Assembly: GCF_030295995.1 (NCBI RefSeq)
Contig: NZ_AP027365.1
Coordinates: 2,078,066-2,142,065 of the forward strand
Direction of reading: 5' to 3'
Length of the DNA: 64,000 nucleotides
Source: Thalassotalea hakodatensis
GTDB taxonomy: Bacteria > Pseudomonadota > Gammaproteobacteria > Enterobacterales > Alteromonadaceae
Shown here: positions 48,873-57,429 of the stretch, piece by piece
Position numbering within the stretch: position 1 is the stretch's first letter
Layout: every line of letters starts with the position of its first letter
Position numbers and translations under genes: made by a program
The notes under the pieces: generated by a model
The model's input: only the letters and a program-made list of their open reading frames with translations
The model's database searches: none
Told to the model about the DNA's origin: nothing

Positions 48873-50378
48873 ATGAATATAGGAATTGATTTAGGCACCA
48901 CATTTACCTTATGCGCCTATATGAATGAAAAAGGTATTCCTGCACTAGTGCCAGATAGATATGACGCTAATGCCTTTAGAACGCCATCAGTCATGTTGAT
49001 TGATGACAGCGGAGTTCATGTTGGAGATACTGCTAATGAGTTATGTGAGGAAGACACAACCTCAAACCTATGGCGAAATGCCAAACTCGATTTAGCCAGT
49101 GATAAATTGTTTCAAGCTATAGATGGTAAGGCGTGGAAGCCTGAATCAGTATCGGCAGTAGTCATTTCGAAGGTACTAGCAGATTGCCAAATGTACTTAA
49201 CGGAAAGTATTAAACATGTGGTTATTACCGTACCAGCCAACTTCAATGCCGAACAACGAAAGGCAACCAAGTTAGCTGCTCAAATGGCAGGGCTACTTAA
49301 AGTGTCTTTGGTAGAAGAGCCAGTGGCTGCGGCAACTTTCTATGGCTGCGTAAACAATATTCCCAAATCTACTGTGTTAACTTATGACTTTGGTGGTGGC
49401 ACCTTTGACGCTTCTATATTGGAAGTCAACGCGGGTAACTCAAAAGTTATTGCTTCGGATGGTAGCAATAGTTTAGGTGGTAACGATATTGATGAATTGA
49501 TCCAAAACTTGGTATTTTCTGAGTTCAAAGTAGAATTTGGTTTAGACATAAGCCAAGATCAAGAATCACAAGTGAAAGTGCAAAAGCTGGCTGAAAAAAT
49601 AAAAGTAGGCTTTTCACGGCCAACCATTAGACAAGTAAAAAAATCAATTGTTTTGCAAGGTAGAGCCTTCGAGTTTCTGCTCACAAGAAGTCAATTTGAA
49701 GAACTATTACAACCAATTATCGATAAAACACTGGTAGTTTGTGAGTCGTGTTTAGCGGCTGCCAAAATGAACTGGAGCAGTATCGATGAGGTTCTGTTTG
49801 TTGGTGGTAGCAGTATGCTGGCACTAGCTAAGGAAAAGATACTCGCTGTATCGGGTAAAGACGCTAGCACAATAATTCAAAACCAGCCTCATCAAGCGGT
49901 AGCATTTGGAGCGGCTATTATCGCTGAGCAAATTGGTGGTGGTGTGGCTGATACAAACTTTCAATATGGCGCTACAAGTAAAGCTATTGGTATAAGTGTC
50001 ATCAATAAAACAACTGGTGAAGCTGATATGGAAGAGCTGATAGCGCAAAATACACCATTGCCAGCAAAAGTTGAACGCACTTTTTTTACTCAGCGAAATG
50101 ATCAACAGTATCTGGTTTTTGAAATACTCCAAAAAGGTAATAATGAAATTCAGCCGAGTAGCTTGGGTTACTTTAAATTTGGGCCATTTTTAAACCCTAA
50201 GAAAAATTTGCCTATTAAATTAACCTTGAACTGTGATACCGAAGGTATAGTTCATGCTACCGCTACTGATGAGGGTAGCGGACAGGAGTTGCAAAAAATC
50301 CTATCGAAAGAAATGGAAAATGCTGAATGGATTGAAGAGCAAAAGCAGCTTGTAGAATATGCTAAACATTATGTTTAG
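48873..50378 (+). CDS. Hsp70-family protein without lid domain
   Basis: A 501-residue Hsp70 homologue, shorter than DnaK (about 640). The ATPase half is complete: GIDLGTTFTLCAY (phosphate 1), TVPANFNAEQRKATKLAAQMAGL, EEPVAAATFYG, DFGGGTFDASIL (phosphate 2) and LFVGGSSMLALAKEKI. The beta substrate-binding half is present but short (LIAQNTPLPAKVERTFFT through LNCDTEGIVHATATDEGSG). The helical lid and C-terminal tail are missing. It is likely a specialised chaperone or signalling ATPase, not the housekeeping DnaK. It is co-translated with the gene 3 bases upstream. Confidence 0.9.
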   Translation: MNIGIDLGTTFTLCAYMNEKGIPALVPDRYDANAFRTPSVMLIDDSGVHVGDTANELCEEDTTSNLWRNAKLDLASDKLFQAIDGKAWKPESVSAVVISKVLADCQMYLTESIKHVVITVPANFNAEQRKATKLAAQMAGLLKVSLVEEPVAAATFYGCVNNIPKSTVLTYDFGGGTFDASILEVNAGNSKVIASDGSNSLGGNDIDELIQNLVFSEFKVEFGLDISQDQESQVKVQKLAEKIKVGFSRPTIRQVKKSIVLQGRAFEFLLTRSQFEELLQPIIDKTLVVCESCLAAAKMNWSSIDEVLFVGGSSMLALAKEKILAVSGKDASTIIQNQPHQAVAFGAAIIAEQIGGGVADTNFQYGATSKAIGISVINKTTGEADMEELIAQNTPLPAKVERTFFTQRNDQQYLVFEILQKGNNEIQPSSLGYFKFGPFLNPKKNLPIKLTLNCDTEGIVHATATDEGSGQELQKILSKEMENAEWIEEQKQLVEYAKHYV

Positions 50379-50416
50379 TTTTTAATTAATATTATTTAAT
50401 ACCAGTACAGTAATAG

Positions 50417-51935
50417 CAGGACTTTTAACATGGACAAGAACGATTTTCTCAATGACCTGCCGCAGGCCAAACCGAGCTATACACCAGCTCCTGATGGTCA
50501 GGCACCGGGTGAAGGACTAGTCATTGAGTCAGGAACCTTGTTAGCAGAACGTTACGAAGTCAAAGAACGTATTGGTGCAGGTGGCATGGGAGCGGTATTT
50601 AAAGCCTTTGATAGGAACCGCGATAAAGATATTGCCATTAAAGTATTACTTCCTGATTTATTTTCCAATGAAGCAGCGAAAGAGCGTTTTACCCAAGAAG
50701 CTCAAATCTCATCAGAATTATCTCACCCTAATATTGTTAATGTGTTTGATATTGTAGTCACAGGCGACTTAACATTTTTAACAATGGAGCTACTTGAAGG
50801 GCAAAACCTTCGAGAATACATGGATGCCCAACATCGAGGCATGGACCAAGAAGAAGCTATCGGTATTATCCAAGATGTAGTTAAAGCTTTGGAATATGCC
50901 CATCAGAGCATGGTGCATCGCGACATCAAACCAGAGAATATCTTCATTTGTGATGATGGCTCCATCAAACTGATGGACTTTGGTATCGCCCAAGCACAAT
51001 CATTCAGTCGCGCATCTAAAGTAGGCATGTCATTGGGTACGGCCTATTACATGGCACCAGAGCAATTAAAAGCTAAAGGTAAGGTTGATGCAAGAGCTGA
51101 CCAATATGCCTTAGCAGTGCTTTGTTATGAACTTCTTATTGGTGAGCTACCAACAGGCGCAGTTAAAAAACCTCACGAACTTAAAAAAGATATTCCTAAA
51201 AAGCTGTCAAACGTCATTATGAAAGGTATGGAGCCAAGTGCGGATGAACGATTTACTGATGTAGCAAGCTTTGGTAAAGCACTAGCAGGTAAAGGCCGTG
51301 TGTCTGGTGGTTTGTCAACTAAATGGCTAATGGGCGCAGGAATTACTGTGATTACATTTTCAGCATTCTTTTTTGGCTCAGGTAATTCGATAGACTTAGA
51401 CTTTTCATCATCAAACACAGCGAATACCTCTAGCGGCTCAGATGAAACAAGCTTTATTGATTCAATTAAAGAAACTTTTTTTCCAGACCCTGCTATTGAG
51501 CAAGAAGCGATAGCTTTGAGTGCAGAGCTTGAAACATTAGGTAAAGCAATAGAACGATCAGAAAAACAACTTAAAGAAAAGAAACAAGAAACCAAGGCTG
51601 AAGTAAACCGCATAGAGTCCTACCTTCGCACCGCGAAGGGGGAAGAAAAAGAATCATTAACGAGTTCGCTTAATCAAGCAAATGTCGAAGCAGAAGCGTC
51701 AAATAATGCTTATGAACTTTTCGCGGACCTGTCCACATCAAGTGACCAGTTTATTGAAGGGCAAAAACAAAAATCGACTGCTGATGCTTTGTTAAAAGCA
51801 GGGAAGTTTAAACAAGCGATTCAAGAATACAACTCAGCTAAAATTGCGTTTACAAAAATATCATCGGTATCTGATGATATTCACGACTATGCGTTAAATA
51901 AAGCAAAGCTTAATGCCTTCAAGAATGACGTCATA
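50417..51935 (+). repeat. Duplicated kinase segment, copy B
   Basis: Second copy of the block at 44327-45845, 1,519 bases. It includes the shared CAGGACTTTTAAC leader before the ATG, the whole kinase domain, the membrane helix and the coiled coil. Confidence 0.9.
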
Positions 51936-52988
51936 ACTTTTAATGACAATAATAAAAAAGTTATTAGTGATTTATCTAATTTTATCGAAGATGTAATGGA
52001 AGCATTTCGATTATCCGACAGACAAGCCAGTAAGTTAAATTTTAAACGCGCATTGGATTTTTTAAGTGAATTTAAAGCCTTTAGCGACAACTGGGTTGAT
52101 ATAAAAAAAGGCTATTTAGATAAAAATATAGAAAATTTGATCGATATTTATAAGAACTGTGAGGTTTACGCTAAAAGAAATCAATATGATTACTGTCATA
52201 TACCTGATGGTTTGGCCCTTGCTATCGCTAAAGAGAAAAACACTATTTCAGCTTACGGTCAATATGCAAAAGGAGGTGGTAGCTATACTGACATAGCTGA
52301 TGATATGGCTGCTGATAGAGTAAAAGAATTATATTCTGATGATGCCTTTCAAGTATATTTAAAATGGTTTCCTCAAGGGAATTATAGCGAGTCAGTGAGT
52401 AAGGTAGCATCTGATAGGCGAAGCAAACTTGATGAAACGGTTTCTAAATTGAAGAATTGGCAGCATTCATATAGTGCATGGTTAACCTTCAAAAGAGAGG
52501 CTCAATATTATGATAGAGGGTTGCACAATTACTACAGAGATGGAGATTATGTATACATAAATATTAGGTATGATTTTGGCTTGGATGTAAAATACAAAGA
52601 TTATAATAAAGAAGAAAATTATGCCGTTTATGAATTGCTGCTAACCTCAGAAGGACAAGTTAAACACTCTGAGAGCTACCGTGATAAGTATTTCCACGAA
52701 ATGCTATTGCGATTCGAGTTAATTTTAGAGTTTGATGATAATTATGCAGTTTCATTTAATGATGGAAAGGTTCTAAACTGCAAAAATGGTGGAGATGATT
52801 CCAAGTATTATAATAGATATGTTGATTACTTGATGAAGTGCCCTGCTTTGGGAGCGGATATAGAAATAGTACGTTGGCTACCAATTAAAAGTCTTGGTTT
52901 TTCTCACTCGGCAGGCTTTAACTTGATTGGTTATAATTCTACATTTTTGAAAAATACTACAATTCCTCTGAGTATTAAAGGTAAGTAA
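50430..52988 (+). CDS. Membrane Ser/Thr protein kinase B with different tail
   Basis: An 852-residue paralogue of kinase A. Residues 1-502 (kinase domain, membrane helix, coiled coil) are the same as in kinase A except Glu28. After residue 502 only distant similarity remains (AIAKEKNTISAYGQYAK, YLKWFPQGNY), and from about 670 the tails are unrelated; this one has KLKNWQHSYSAWLTFKRE and a beta-rich end. So both kinases share one cytoplasmic output but present different periplasmic tails. The gene follows the Hsp70 gene after 51 bases and is 8 bases before the EEP gene. Confidence 0.92.
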   Translation: MDKNDFLNDLPQAKPSYTPAPDGQAPGEGLVIESGTLLAERYEVKERIGAGGMGAVFKAFDRNRDKDIAIKVLLPDLFSNEAAKERFTQEAQISSELSHPNIVNVFDIVVTGDLTFLTMELLEGQNLREYMDAQHRGMDQEEAIGIIQDVVKALEYAHQSMVHRDIKPENIFICDDGSIKLMDFGIAQAQSFSRASKVGMSLGTAYYMAPEQLKAKGKVDARADQYALAVLCYELLIGELPTGAVKKPHELKKDIPKKLSNVIMKGMEPSADERFTDVASFGKALAGKGRVSGGLSTKWLMGAGITVITFSAFFFGSGNSIDLDFSSSNTANTSSGSDETSFIDSIKETFFPDPAIEQEAIALSAELETLGKAIERSEKQLKEKKQETKAEVNRIESYLRTAKGEEKESLTSSLNQANVEAEASNNAYELFADLSTSSDQFIEGQKQKSTADALLKAGKFKQAIQEYNSAKIAFTKISSVSDDIHDYALNKAKLNAFKNDVITFNDNNKKVISDLSNFIEDVMEAFRLSDRQASKLNFKRALDFLSEFKAFSDNWVDIKKGYLDKNIENLIDIYKNCEVYAKRNQYDYCHIPDGLALAIAKEKNTISAYGQYAKGGGSYTDIADDMAADRVKELYSDDAFQVYLKWFPQGNYSESVSKVASDRRSKLDETVSKLKNWQHSYSAWLTFKREAQYYDRGLHNYYRDGDYVYINIRYDFGLDVKYKDYNKEENYAVYELLLTSEGQVKHSESYRDKYFHEMLLRFELILEFDDNYAVSFNDGKVLNCKNGGDDSKYYNRYVDYLMKCPALGADIEIVRWLPIKSLGFSHSAGFNLIGYNSTFLKNTTIPLSIKGK

Positions 52989-52996
52989 CACTAGAT

Positions 52997-53761
52997 ATGG
53001 TGAAGAATTTTCTTAAAATTGCTTTTTCAGTAATACTTTTGTTTGTTGGTTTTGCAAATGGGGGAGAACCTGAACCAATAAAAATATTTAGTTATAATGT
53101 TTATTTTGATGATGAAACAGGTGCTGAACGCTATCCAACAATATTAAATTATATTGCAAAACAAAGTGATGATGTTGTTTTGCTTCAGGAATGCACGCCT
53201 ACATTTTTAAGTTTACTTTCGAGAGAGCCTCGATTTAATAAGTATTTTATCAAACATGGAAATAAACAAGGTGGTTACACCAATATTATTTTAACTTCAT
53301 TGCCAATTATTGCCGCTGGTGATATTAAACTGAAAACGAATATGGGGCGTTCAGCGCCATATATAACGTTTAAAGACTATGATCTTTCTATAGTCAACGT
53401 ACATTTGGAAAGCGGCATTTTGGACTGAGGTGTTCGCAAGGAGCAGCTAAAACAAATAAAAGCGTTTGATGGGCTTGCTTCAAATGTCATTATTGCAGGA
53501 GACTTTAATTTTGCCGATGGCGATGATGAAGAACTTTTACTGAGTGACTTTATTGATTTAGGTAAGCAAGCCAATGAAGTAACCTACGATGTTGAAAATA
53601 ATGGACTAGCCAAAGAAACCAAATTTCCGTTCGAATCCAGTAAACGTTTGGATCGCATATTTTTAAAGTGCCCAAGTTGTCGAACCACTGGCTTTCAAAC
53701 GCATAAAACTAATCACTCCGATCACTGGCCCATCTCAAGCGAAATACAGCTTAATCAATAA
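52997..53761 (+). pseudogene. Secreted EEP-fold hydrolase with in-frame TGA
   Basis: An endonuclease/exonuclease/phosphatase-family protein of 254 residues if read through. A signal peptide ends near FANG. Motifs: FSYNVYF, VVLLQECTP (metal Glu), VHLESG, then TGA at codon 144 (53426-53428), then in the same frame GDFNFAD, RLDRIF and HSDHWPI. All catalytic motifs survive on both sides, so the TGA is recent or is read through. A single change from CGA or TGG would restore it. Substrates of the family range from DNA and RNA to inositol phosphates. It ends the cassette and overlaps the next, opposite gene by 11 bases. Confidence 0.85.
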
Positions 53762-54290
53762 CTTTTATTTTAAAAAGGTTGTCCGCATAATATTTTCTTG
53801 TCTCGCTAGCCGATAAATCGCCAAATGTTACGTCATATTTATAATTAAAAGTGATTTCGTATTTTTTGCCAATTAGATGCTCCATATTTTTTCTATAATC
53901 TGGCCCATGTCCCGTGAACCATCCGTCAAATATATCTTCAAGGTACTTATCTATATTTTGATTGATTTTGCATTCATCAATAAATCGTACTTTTTTTAAA
54001 TTTCTCTCTGAAATATATTCAAAATGTTTCCCAAGTTCAGACCTGTCAACCAACTCTATGGCTGTTGGCCTATAATTTTCATTAAGTTGAAATTCATAAG
54101 TGACCCATCCATCAAATTCACTGCTACTATTATAGTGCTCAACGTGGTGTCCTAATCTCCAACGAGTTGGAATAATTCTAAGCTTTATTTCATCTGCTTT
54201 ACAATGTGTGCTTGTTGGGCTGCTTGATGCAAAACTAGATAAAGATAAAAGCAGAGAAAAAACAACGCCGCTAAAAACACTTTTATTCAT
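53751..54290 (-). CDS. Exported protein with TonB-C-like domain
   Basis: A 179-residue protein with a signal peptide (VFSLLLSLSSFASS). The central part (GWVTYEFQLNENYRPTAIELVDRS with following helix NLKKVRF) has the strand-strand-helix pattern of the TonB C-terminal domain, though there is no TonB membrane anchor. The function is unknown. It is convergent with the EEP gene, overlapping it by 11 bases, and lies inside the island. Confidence 0.5.
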   Translation of the reverse strand: MNKSVFSGVVFSLLLSLSSFASSSPTSTHCKADEIKLRIIPTRWRLGHHVEHYNSSSEFDGWVTYEFQLNENYRPTAIELVDRSELGKHFEYISERNLKKVRFIDECKINQNIDKYLEDIFDGWFTGHGPDYRKNMEHLIGKKYEITFNYKYDVTFGDLSASETRKYYADNLFKIKVID

Positions 54291-54390
54291 TGGTTAATCC
54301 TTTATATGATTCGAATTCGTAGTGAGTAGTCGAAAGAACATATAACATATATTAGGCTAAAAATTTTAATTATAGTAAGTTGAAAACAAT

Positions 54391-54843
54391 ATGTATGGAA
54401 GATTAGCTTTGGTACTGTGTGCAGTTACTGTCGCCTTTGATGCTCAGTCAAACTCATTGCATAAGTCAAAACTAGCGTTTGATAAATTGATCAAAGTATG
54501 TGATCCATATGAGTTTGTTCAAAATGAAAGCAATTTTGAAAACACATTAGCGAAAGAAATTAGTAAGTTAGATACATATCAACAAGAACAATTGCTATAT
54601 AAAGAAAGTGAATCTAGAGTTCTTCTTAGCTACTTTGGTATTCCCTATTTAGATCATAAGGTCAAAGGAGCTAACCATTTAAAAACTTGCTGGGCAATGA
54701 AGTATGAAATTACTTTAAGAGCTAATGCTAAGGCCAAATTAGATGCAATAGACAAATGGTATTCAAGCACTCAAGGAGTTCATAACACAGAATTAGAGTT
54801 GTTAAAAAAGTACTATAGTTGTCACAAGGACTCTTTAAAGTAA
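54391..54843 (+). CDS. Small exported protein, unrecognised
   Basis: A 150-residue protein with a weak signal peptide (LALVLCAVTVAFDAQS). It is mostly helical and has Cys residues near positions 37, 109 and 144 that could form disulfides in the periplasm. I know no family. It is the last intact gene before the right end of the island. Confidence 0.5.
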   Translation: MYGRLALVLCAVTVAFDAQSNSLHKSKLAFDKLIKVCDPYEFVQNESNFENTLAKEISKLDTYQQEQLLYKESESRVLLSYFGIPYLDHKVKGANHLKTCWAMKYEITLRANAKAKLDAIDKWYSSTQGVHNTELELLKKYYSCHKDSLK

Positions 54844-55149
54844 AGCAGAACAATAGTTTAGTTACATTTAAAATTTTAAGTCTTGTTAAATGAACGCCCC
54901 TGAACTTGAAGGGCTACATCGACATTTCCCAGCCGTTCTTGGTAAAAAACCTCGCCAAAACCAGAAGACCACAAAAAGTCCCCACCATCGATACTGGAAT
55001 GACTAGAAGACAAAGACTGAAGTACTCTTAAGTTTTTGCAACAGACCAATTAGTCTGTTGCACTACAACAGTTTATATTGAGGTTTAAATTTTTATTCCA
55101 ATGGCAATTTTATTGAATAAAACCAGTGCCCATACTCGTCCCATTCCTC

Positions 55150-55161
55150 CCGCCATATATA
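55150..55161. other. Putative right attachment site
   Basis: CCGCCATATATA matches the 12 bases at the end of the first tRNA-Ser and its trailer. The same core without the last ATA is at the left junction (38696-38704). It marks the likely right end of the island. Confidence 0.5.
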
Positions 55162-55162
55162 G

Positions 55163-55197
55163 AAACCCGTTGAGCGAAAGCTTAGCGGGTTTTTTGC
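55163..55197 (+). terminator. Strong terminator, probably displaced from tRNA-Ser 2
   Basis: AAACCCGTTGAGC and GCTTAGCGGGTTT pair over 13 bp (with wobbles) around a GAAA tetraloop, followed by T residues. No gene directly upstream needs it. Its place two bases after CGCCATATATA matches the tRNA-Ser trailer layout. Confidence 0.8.
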
Positions 55198-55430
55198 TTT
55201 CTAGCGTTTAACACGTTATCACAATGCTTTAATGATTAATGCGGTCACCTTATAAAAAGGTCTGTTTTTTATCAAGTAAAGTCGCTTTTTAATAGATAAC
55301 CGATAATCATTAATTTTGACTTTGTTAACCATTAGGCTTTCTCATGTTATATTGCGATTAAAGCCAAGGAAGCTTATATCAATGATGATTAAAAAATAAC
55401 CTCAATTTTTCGCAACAATAGGTATTCATA

Positions 55431-55928
55431 ATGCCTTTTACACCGATACATATGGGGCCAGGAATTTTCATTAAAGCTATTTTACAAAGTAGTTTTAGTT
55501 TGATGGTTTTTGGTTGGACTCAAATTGTGATGGATATTCAACCGTTAATAGTGATGATTACCGGCGAAGGGCATTTACACGGTTTCACTCATACTTATGT
55601 TGGCGCGGTATTGATTGCGATATTTTCTGCCCTAACAGGAAAGTACCTATCTGAATTTGGTTTAAAAATATTAAGGATCTCTAAACACGAAAATCCTATA
55701 TCAATTGTCTGGTGGGTTGTATTCCTCAGTGCTTTTATTGGCAGCTTTAGCCATGTTTTACTTGATAGTATAATGCATATTGATGTCGAGCCATTTTTTC
55801 CTATTATTCTCGCGAACCCCTTTTTAGATTTAATGTCAGTGCCTATATTACATAAGATTTGCCTGTATAGTGGACTGATCGGCGCAGCCATTTATTATGG
55901 GATACATTGGCGGTTAAAAGCCAATTAA
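55431..55928 (+). CDS. YdjM-like inner-membrane metal-dependent hydrolase family
   Basis: A 165-residue membrane protein. The start MPFTPIHMGPG and the inner HLHGFTHTY and FSHVLLDSIMHID segments hold His and Asp residues as in the YdjM/DUF4184-type putative hydrolases. About four hydrophobic helices are present. The family is linked to LexA control in E. coli, but no LexA box is visible here. It is the first gene of a run of small membrane genes. Confidence 0.65.
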   Translation: MPFTPIHMGPGIFIKAILQSSFSLMVFGWTQIVMDIQPLIVMITGEGHLHGFTHTYVGAVLIAIFSALTGKYLSEFGLKILRISKHENPISIVWWVVFLSAFIGSFSHVLLDSIMHIDVEPFFPIILANPFLDLMSVPILHKICLYSGLIGAAIYYGIHWRLKAN

Positions 55929-55941
55929 CTCTGTTAAAACA

Positions 55942-56334
55942 ATGAGGTTAGCTTTGACATCAATACAAATTGCAAGATTCATCATTACGTTTAGTTGGTT
56001 ATATCATGGAATATTCCCAAAACTTGTGCATATATCCCCTTTAGAGAAAGTCATGACTGCAAGCATTGGTCTGTCAAATGAACTTTCTTATTTAGTGACA
56101 AAATTAGCGGGTGTGAGCGAAGTTATTTTTGGCATGGTATTTTTTGTTTACTACCGTAATAAGTATATAGTGTTATTAAACATTCTTGGGCTTTCTGGCT
56201 TATTAATCTTTGTTGCGATATTTCAGCCTCAACTGCTTATTGAAGCATTTAATCCAGTTACCACCAATATTGCTCTAATCGGTTTTAGTTTTATTATACT
56301 TAACGCGTTAAAAGACGAGTTTAACAATGAGTAG
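55942..56334 (+). CDS. DoxX-like membrane protein
   Basis: A 130-residue four-helix membrane protein. RFIITFSWLYHGIFPKL in the first helix is the DoxX-like pattern. The start may be the ATG at 55942 or a TTG at 55954 that has GAGG seven bases upstream. The function is unknown. It lies between the YdjM-like and DCC genes, in the same direction with short gaps. Confidence 0.65.
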   Translation: MRLALTSIQIARFIITFSWLYHGIFPKLVHISPLEKVMTASIGLSNELSYLVTKLAGVSEVIFGMVFFVYYRNKYIVLLNILGLSGLLIFVAIFQPQLLIEAFNPVTTNIALIGFSFIILNALKDEFNNE

Positions 56335-56348
56335 ATAACGGAGAAAGT

Positions 56349-56801
56349 TTGAACGCTGAAAAATATCCTCCTAATATTGGTGCCGATGATCGTGTGATTT
56401 TATTCGATGGTGTTTGCAAGTTATGTAATGCTTGGTGTCAATTTATTATCAAGTACGATAAACAGCAGCATTTTAAATTATGCAGCGTACAATCACCTGA
56501 AGGACAGCAAATACTAGCGCATTTCAATCTTGCAACTGCTCACTTTGATACAATGTTGTATGTTGAAGATAATCATTATTTCGATAAAAGTGATGCATTT
56601 TTTCATGTTATAAACAAACTTGGGTTTCCGTGGCGAATATTGTCTGTAGGTAAAATTATTCCTAAAAGAATAAGAAATTGGCTTTATGATCGTATAGCAC
56701 TTAATCGATATGCGTTATTCGGTCAATATGATACATGCCAGCTACCAAACTCAGAAAGTGATCATCGGTTTTTGAGCGCTAAAGAGCATTCTTCACGCTA
56801 G
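56349..56801 (+). CDS. DCC-family protein (DUF393)
   Basis: A 150-residue thioredoxin-like protein with TTG start behind GGAGA. The family motif DGVCKLCN (about 20-27) contains the CxxC pair. RNWLYDRIALNRYALFG near the end is also typical. It is proposed to act in thiol-disulfide exchange. It follows the DoxX-like gene after 14 bases, a pairing seen in other genomes. Confidence 0.82.
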   Translation: MNAEKYPPNIGADDRVILFDGVCKLCNAWCQFIIKYDKQQHFKLCSVQSPEGQQILAHFNLATAHFDTMLYVEDNHYFDKSDAFFHVINKLGFPWRILSVGKIIPKRIRNWLYDRIALNRYALFGQYDTCQLPNSESDHRFLSAKEHSSR

Positions 56802-57013
56802 GTATAAAAACCGTAACGCGAAGTGTATTATTTTACCGCCCTGAAACGTTTAAATACTCGGAGTATTCACATTATACAAATGATTTTTGTTGAAAAAACA
56901 AACATTACGCTTGAAAAATATTAAATAAATGTTTAAATAATAATCTGGGCATCTAAAAAGCCTATTACATAATAATAATGAAAAATTGTAACAAGTTAGA
57001 AGGGGAAGTGAAG

Positions 57014-57235
57014 ATGGGAAATGCGAATAACGATTTGTTAATTGAAAATGAAAATTTATTTCGAGCGTTATTTTCTGCCGTAGGGGCAGTGTTGTTTACC
57101 GTACTCGCGGTAAATTTTGTTATGTCAGCAGGTCTTTTGTTATTTAAAGTGTTATTTGTACTTGCTGCTTTGTACTTTTCTTTGAGCACGCTGGCATACG
57201 CAGCGTATTATACCAATGACCTTCAAGGCGACTAA
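57014..57235 (+). CDS. Small two-helix membrane protein
   Basis: A 73-residue protein starting at the ATG at 57014 behind a strong AAGGGGAAGTGA site. Two hydrophobic segments (LFSAVGAVLFTVLAVNFVM and LFKVLFVLAALYFSLSTLAY) form a hairpin. No family is recognised. An 11-bp hairpin without T run (57247-57274) follows. Confidence 0.6.
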   Translation: MGNANNDLLIENENLFRALFSAVGAVLFTVLAVNFVMSAGLLLFKVLFVLAALYFSLSTLAYAAYYTNDLQGD

Positions 57236-57246
57236 CGTTATATGTG

Positions 57247-57274
57247 TTTCACCAGTAAATTTATACTGGTGAAA
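57247..57274 (+). terminator. Hairpin after small membrane gene
   Basis: TTTCACCAGTA and TACTGGTGAAA form a perfect 11-bp stem with loop AATTTA. There is no T tract, so it is a weak terminator or mRNA-end structure. Confidence 0.5.
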
Positions 57275-57429
57275 TGCTTGACTGAGCTATTGAACACAAC
57301 AATTCTTTTATCTTCTACTAAACCCTACATCTTATTCTTGCTGATTGTTACACCTTCTAACGTTTTAAACATGTAATAACCGTATAATTTTTGCTAGCCT
57401 AAATATTCTAATTTTTAAAGGAATAACCA

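Larger units (their letters stand above)
38701..55152. mobile_element. Putative 16.4-kb genomic island at tRNA-Ser
   Basis: Left junction: tRNA-Ser end, CCGCCATAT then TGATATGAG. Right junction (about 55150-55158): CCGCCATAT then ATAGAAACCC and a strong terminator. The first tRNA-Ser is followed by CCGCCATATATA and a terminator, so joining the left tRNA to the right trailer restores the same layout. A large serine recombinase lies at the left end, as expected for an element of this type. The cargo is the kinase, phosphatase and Hsp70 cassette. Boundaries are inferred from a 9-base core and could be off by some bases. The island looks immobile because the recombinase is broken. Confidence 0.6.
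54844..55430. other. Right end of island: gene remnant, palindrome, att region
   Basis: A GC-richer stretch at 54894-55029 reads without stops as TPLNLKGYIDISQP and on to RRQRLKYS; it is unlike its neighbours and may be a transposase or integrase remnant. A perfect 10-bp hairpin (TGCAACAGAC / GTCTGTTGCA) is at 55037-55062. The putative att core is near 55150 and a terminator at 55163-55195. Beyond 55200 I see only AT-rich promoter-like DNA. Confidence 0.45.

Noticed and set aside
53426-53428. TGA as selenocysteine codon in the EEP gene
   Set aside because: The position is not catalytic in the family, no SECIS-like hairpin is seen just downstream, and no Sec machinery is in the window.
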